A DNA stretch of 5,886 nt from DASXBA01 sp046729895. GTDB taxonomy: Bacteria > Actinomycetota > Thermoleophilia > Solirubrobacterales > Thermoleophilaceae. The first letter of the stretch is position 1. Each line of letters opens with the position of its first letter. Position numbers and translations under genes: made by a program. The stretch lies in assembly GCA_046729895.1 (NCBI GenBank), contig JBKPHP010000261.1, positions 1 to 5,886 of the forward strand. Direction: 5' to 3'. The notes beneath the pieces are model-generated. The model saw only the letters and a program-made list of their open reading frames with translations. It was not told the DNA's origin and made no database searches. Shown in pieces: positions 5,869 to 5,886 of the stretch.

Positions 5869-5886
5869 CGCCAGTCGCCAGTCGCC
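5869..5886. repeat. Start of a 7-bp tandem repeat at the right edge
   Basis: CGCCAGT occurs at 5869-5875 and 5876-5882, followed by CGCC (5883-5886) at the edge. The array begins three bases after the carboxyltransferase stop. Its true length lies outside the window. Confidence 0.5.

Noticed and set aside
1..5886. CRISPR array, tRNA or rRNA gene, insertion sequence
   Set aside because: No regularly spaced repeats, cloverleaf-like or conserved rRNA segments, transposase motifs or terminal inverted repeats were seen.

Overview
The window is visibly GC-rich, with strong G/C preference at third codon positions and several GTG starts. This fits a high-GC actinobacterium. The gene types (an actinobacterial-style membrane sulfatase-fold protein and acyl-CoA genes with an arginase-family gene) remind me of Thermoleophilia/Solirubrobacterales, but that placement is an impression, not a measurement.

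Layout. Positions 1-228 on the minus strand hold the first 76 codons of an acyl-CoA dehydrogenase that runs off the left edge. Divergent from it is a long plus-strand gene (about 227-2236) for a membrane-anchored protein with an alkaline-phosphatase/sulfatase-type catalytic fold. A gap of about 106 bp follows, carrying a short stretch that resembles the last residues of a histidine kinase. Next is a small alkyltransferase-like (ATL) DNA-repair gene (2343-2642). Then comes a compact plus-strand operon whose three genes overlap end to end: an enoyl-CoA hydratase/isomerase (crotonase) at 2669-3451, an arginase/agmatinase-family hydrolase at 3436-4284, and a biotin-dependent acyl-CoA carboxylase carboxyltransferase subunit at 4271-5866. 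The right edge ends in the start of a 7-bp tandem repeat.

How they may work together. The dehydrogenase, crotonase and carboxyltransferase are the enzyme types used in acyl-CoA catabolism, for example of branched-chain amino acids or odd-chain and methyl-branched acids. The most interesting signal is regulatory. Two AT-richer dyad elements with the same 11-3-11 geometry, sharing an identical 12-base half, lie just upstream of the dehydrogenase (256-284) and of the crotonase operon (2636-2662). This strongly suggests one transcription factor controls both units, although they are about 2.4 kb apart, on opposite strands, and separated by two apparently unrelated genes. The regulator itself is not in the window. 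The arginase-family gene inside the acyl-CoA operon is the unexplained member and may hint at a guanidino-containing substrate or at nitrogen recovery from one.
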